NCBI GenBank assembly: GCA_002362735.1
Contig: DEUU01000146.1
Coordinates: 910-8,080 of the forward strand
Direction of reading: 5' to 3'
DNA length: 7,171 nt
From: Dehalococcoidia bacterium UBA3254
Lineage (GTDB): Bacteria > Chloroflexota > Dehalococcoidia > Dehalococcoidales > UBA3254
The notes below the pieces were generated by a model. It saw only the letters and a program-made list of their open reading frames with translations. It did not search any database and was not told the DNA's origin. A program made the translations under genes and the position numbers. Below are positions 5,832 to 7,171 of this stretch, one piece after another. Each line of letters starts with the position of its first letter. Within the stretch, counting starts at the first letter, position 1.

Positions 5832-7171
5832 ATCTTCGGGCTACAAGAATATGTATCTTAACAGCCAAGAAATTTCGTTGCCAATGCCACAAAAGATATT
5901 ATGGAACAAGGCTCCTATCATTACTATTTCTGTTACTGATGGCAGTATCAGTGTCCTTGGCAACAACACCGCGATTATTTGCCCAGTCCCATCTTGTTGC
6001 TGCCTATGGACTGGATGAAGGGGGCGGGAGCATAGCCGAAGATGCTTCCGGCAATTCCAATAACGGTACGGTCCTGGGAGGTGTATGGACAACTTCCGGT
6101 CGATTTGGTAATGCACTCTCCTTTGATGGCACAAGAAAAGGTCGTGTTGATATCAGCAGTTCCGCATCCCTGGACTTACAGAATGGAATGACCCTGGAAG
6201 CATGGGTGTATGTGATAAAAAAAACCGGCTCGAGAACCGTCATCAGCAAGAAGAAACCTCACGGACTTTCCTATGCCCTGTATGTCAGTGGTTTGCGTCC
6301 GGTAGCCTTCATTTCCCTGGGGAAGAAGAAATACAAGGTGAAAGGCATCGAAAGGCTACCGTTGAATACCTGGGTCCATCTTGCTGCGACATACGATGGA
6401 ACCACGTTGCAACTGTATGTTGACGGCAACCTGGTGGGCAGTCAAATAACTATCGGGCAACCCATTGATACTTCGGCCAACCCCGTATCCATTGGCAGTG
6501 AAGAGGTTATTGGAAAAAAGCAATTCTGGGGAAGCATAGACGAGGTACGCATTTACAATCGGGCCTTGTCCCAGGCTGAAATCCAGAATGATATGGCCAC
6601 GTCTATATCAAATCTGGATATCGAACCTCCCAGCACCCCTTCCGGTCTCACCGCCACCCCGGTCGGCAGTACCCAGATCAACCTCTCCTGGACTGCTTCA
6701 ACGGACAACGTGGGTGTCACCGGCTACCAGGTGGAGCGCTGCCAGGGGTCAGGATGCTCAAACTTCAGCCTCCTGACGACGGTAACGGGAACTTCCTACA
6801 GCAATACGGGTCTCCAGGAGATAACCAGCTACAGCTACCGGGTCCGTGCAACCGATGCAGCAAACAACCTCAGCGGTTATTCCAATACGGCAACTGCAAC
6901 AACGCTCGACATCGCTGCCCCTACCGTAACCGCCTTCACCATTCCGTCTACTGCCACCACCCTGACCGTATCTATCACGAGCTTCACCGCTACGGACAAC
7001 GTGGGTGTCACCGGCTACCTGGTCACCGAATCAGCTACTCCTCCTTCCGCAGGAGCAGCAGGATGGTCGGCATCAGCCCCAACCTCGTATACCTTCACCA
7101 CGGCAGGCACCAAGACGCTCTATGCCTGGGCCAAGGATGCTGCCGGCAATGTGTCAACAAGCCTGAGCGCT
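5828..7171 (+). CDS. exported LamG and fibronectin-III-like multidomain surface protein (3' partial)
   Basis: The frame stays open for 448 codons to the window edge, so the C-terminus is missing. The start overlaps the acyltransferase stop (ATGA) and has GGGAGA in place. A basic N-terminus precedes a hydrophobic segment at about 29-45, then LATTPRLFAQS, which reads as a long signal peptide with possible cleavage near 52. An alternative ATG at codon 38 would destroy this segment. Residues 56-258 form a LamG/concanavalin-type jelly roll (LVAAYGLDEG, FGNALSFDG, MTLEAWVY, WVHLAATYDGTTLQLYVDG, FWGSIDEVRIYNRALSQAEI), a carbohydrate- or protein-binding fold. Residues 267-360 are a fibronectin type III domain. 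Residues 364-448 start a second FN3/Ig-like unit ending KDAAGNVS. More repeats are expected beyond the edge. Function is probably adhesion or cell-surface glycan binding; no catalytic motif is seen. Composition changes from AT-rich at the start to about 58% G+C at the end. Confidence 0.85.
   Translation, partial: MNLRATRICILTAKKFRCQCHKRYYGTRLLSLLFLLLMAVSVSLATTPRLFAQSHLVAAYGLDEGGGSIAEDASGNSNNGTVLGGVWTTSGRFGNALSFDGTRKGRVDISSSASLDLQNGMTLEAWVYVIKKTGSRTVISKKKPHGLSYALYVSGLRPVAFISLGKKKYKVKGIERLPLNTWVHLAATYDGTTLQLYVDGNLVGSQITIGQPIDTSANPVSIGSEEVIGKKQFWGSIDEVRIYNRALSQAEIQNDMATSISNLDIEPPSTPSGLTATPVGSTQINLSWTASTDNVGVTGYQVERCQGSGCSNFSLLTTVTGTSYSNTGLQEITSYSYRVRATDAANNLSGYSNTATATTLDIAAPTVTAFTIPSTATTLTVSITSFTATDNVGVTGYLVTESATPPSAGAAGWSASAPTSYTFTTAGTKTLYAWAKDAAGNVSTSLSA
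6701..6728 (+). repeat. 28-bp exact direct repeat, copy 1 (first FN3 unit)
   Basis: The 28 bases beginning ACGGACAACGTGGG and ending GGCTACC recur exactly at 6992-7019. Both copies are in frame and encode TDNVGVTGY. The distance between starts is 291 bases, exactly 97 codons, about one FN3-like domain. Confidence 0.95.
6992..7019 (+). repeat. 28-bp exact direct repeat, copy 2 (second FN3-like unit)
   Basis: This is identical to 6701-6728, while the coding sequence on both sides differs widely. The conserved block could allow domains to be gained or lost in frame by recombination. Confidence 0.95.

Noticed and set aside
5841..6249. Minus-strand reading frames opposite the LamG gene
   Set aside because: They are shadows of a well-supported plus-strand frame with a signal peptide and LamG motifs, and they lack ribosome-binding sites and family motifs.
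1..7171. CRISPR array, tRNA, rRNA, insertion sequence or attachment site
   Set aside because: No regularly spaced repeats, cloverleaf, transposase motifs or terminal repeats were seen in the window.

Overview
The window looks like part of a surface-polysaccharide (O-antigen type) locus of a Gram-negative bacterium. The wording of the regulator, the Wzm/Wzt pair and the LamG/FN3 surface protein resembles Geobacter-like Desulfuromonadales/Desulfobacterota, but that assignment rests on remembered family style and not on a marker gene. All genes lie on the + strand.

Layout. An 11-bp-arm hairpin or operator-like inverted repeat (2-29) precedes a 190-residue regulator (48-620): an EPS-type MarR winged helix with an extra C-terminal Rossmann-like half. 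A 156-bp gap follows that holds a weak ops-like sequence (701-713). Then come wzm (777-1601) and wzt (1598-2848), overlapping by 4 bp and together forming an ABC-2 glycan exporter. A Gfo/Idh/MocA sugar-nucleotide dehydrogenase gene (2852-3891) is dead: it carries two single-base insertions and a TAA nonsense codon. A 275-bp non-coding stretch follows with an excellent sigma-70 promoter (TTGGCA, 17 bp, TATAAT; 3955-3983). This promoter should restart transcription for an NAD-dependent epimerase/dehydratase (4167-5138) and a PglD/NeuD-like N- or O-acyltransferase (5169-5831). The last gene (5828-7171, open at the window edge) overlaps the acyltransferase by 4 bp and encodes an exported LamG + fibronectin-III-like multidomain surface protein.

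Working model. The sugar enzymes make a modified nucleotide sugar. An undecaprenyl-linked glycan carrying it is exported by Wzm/Wzt, with the Wzt C-terminal domain reading a feature of the chain. The first protein probably controls the locus. The Gfo/Idh dehydrogenase step is broken, and the PLP aminotransferase that usually joins a dehydrogenase and an acyltransferase is not in the window, so the amino-sugar branch is incomplete here.

Composition is mosaic. Hand-counted 60-base lines give about 53% G+C in the regulator, 60% in wzm, 37-42% from the last ~70 bases of wzm through the acyltransferase, and 58% at the end of the surface protein. This fits an AT-rich serotype cassette exchanged between better-conserved flanks.
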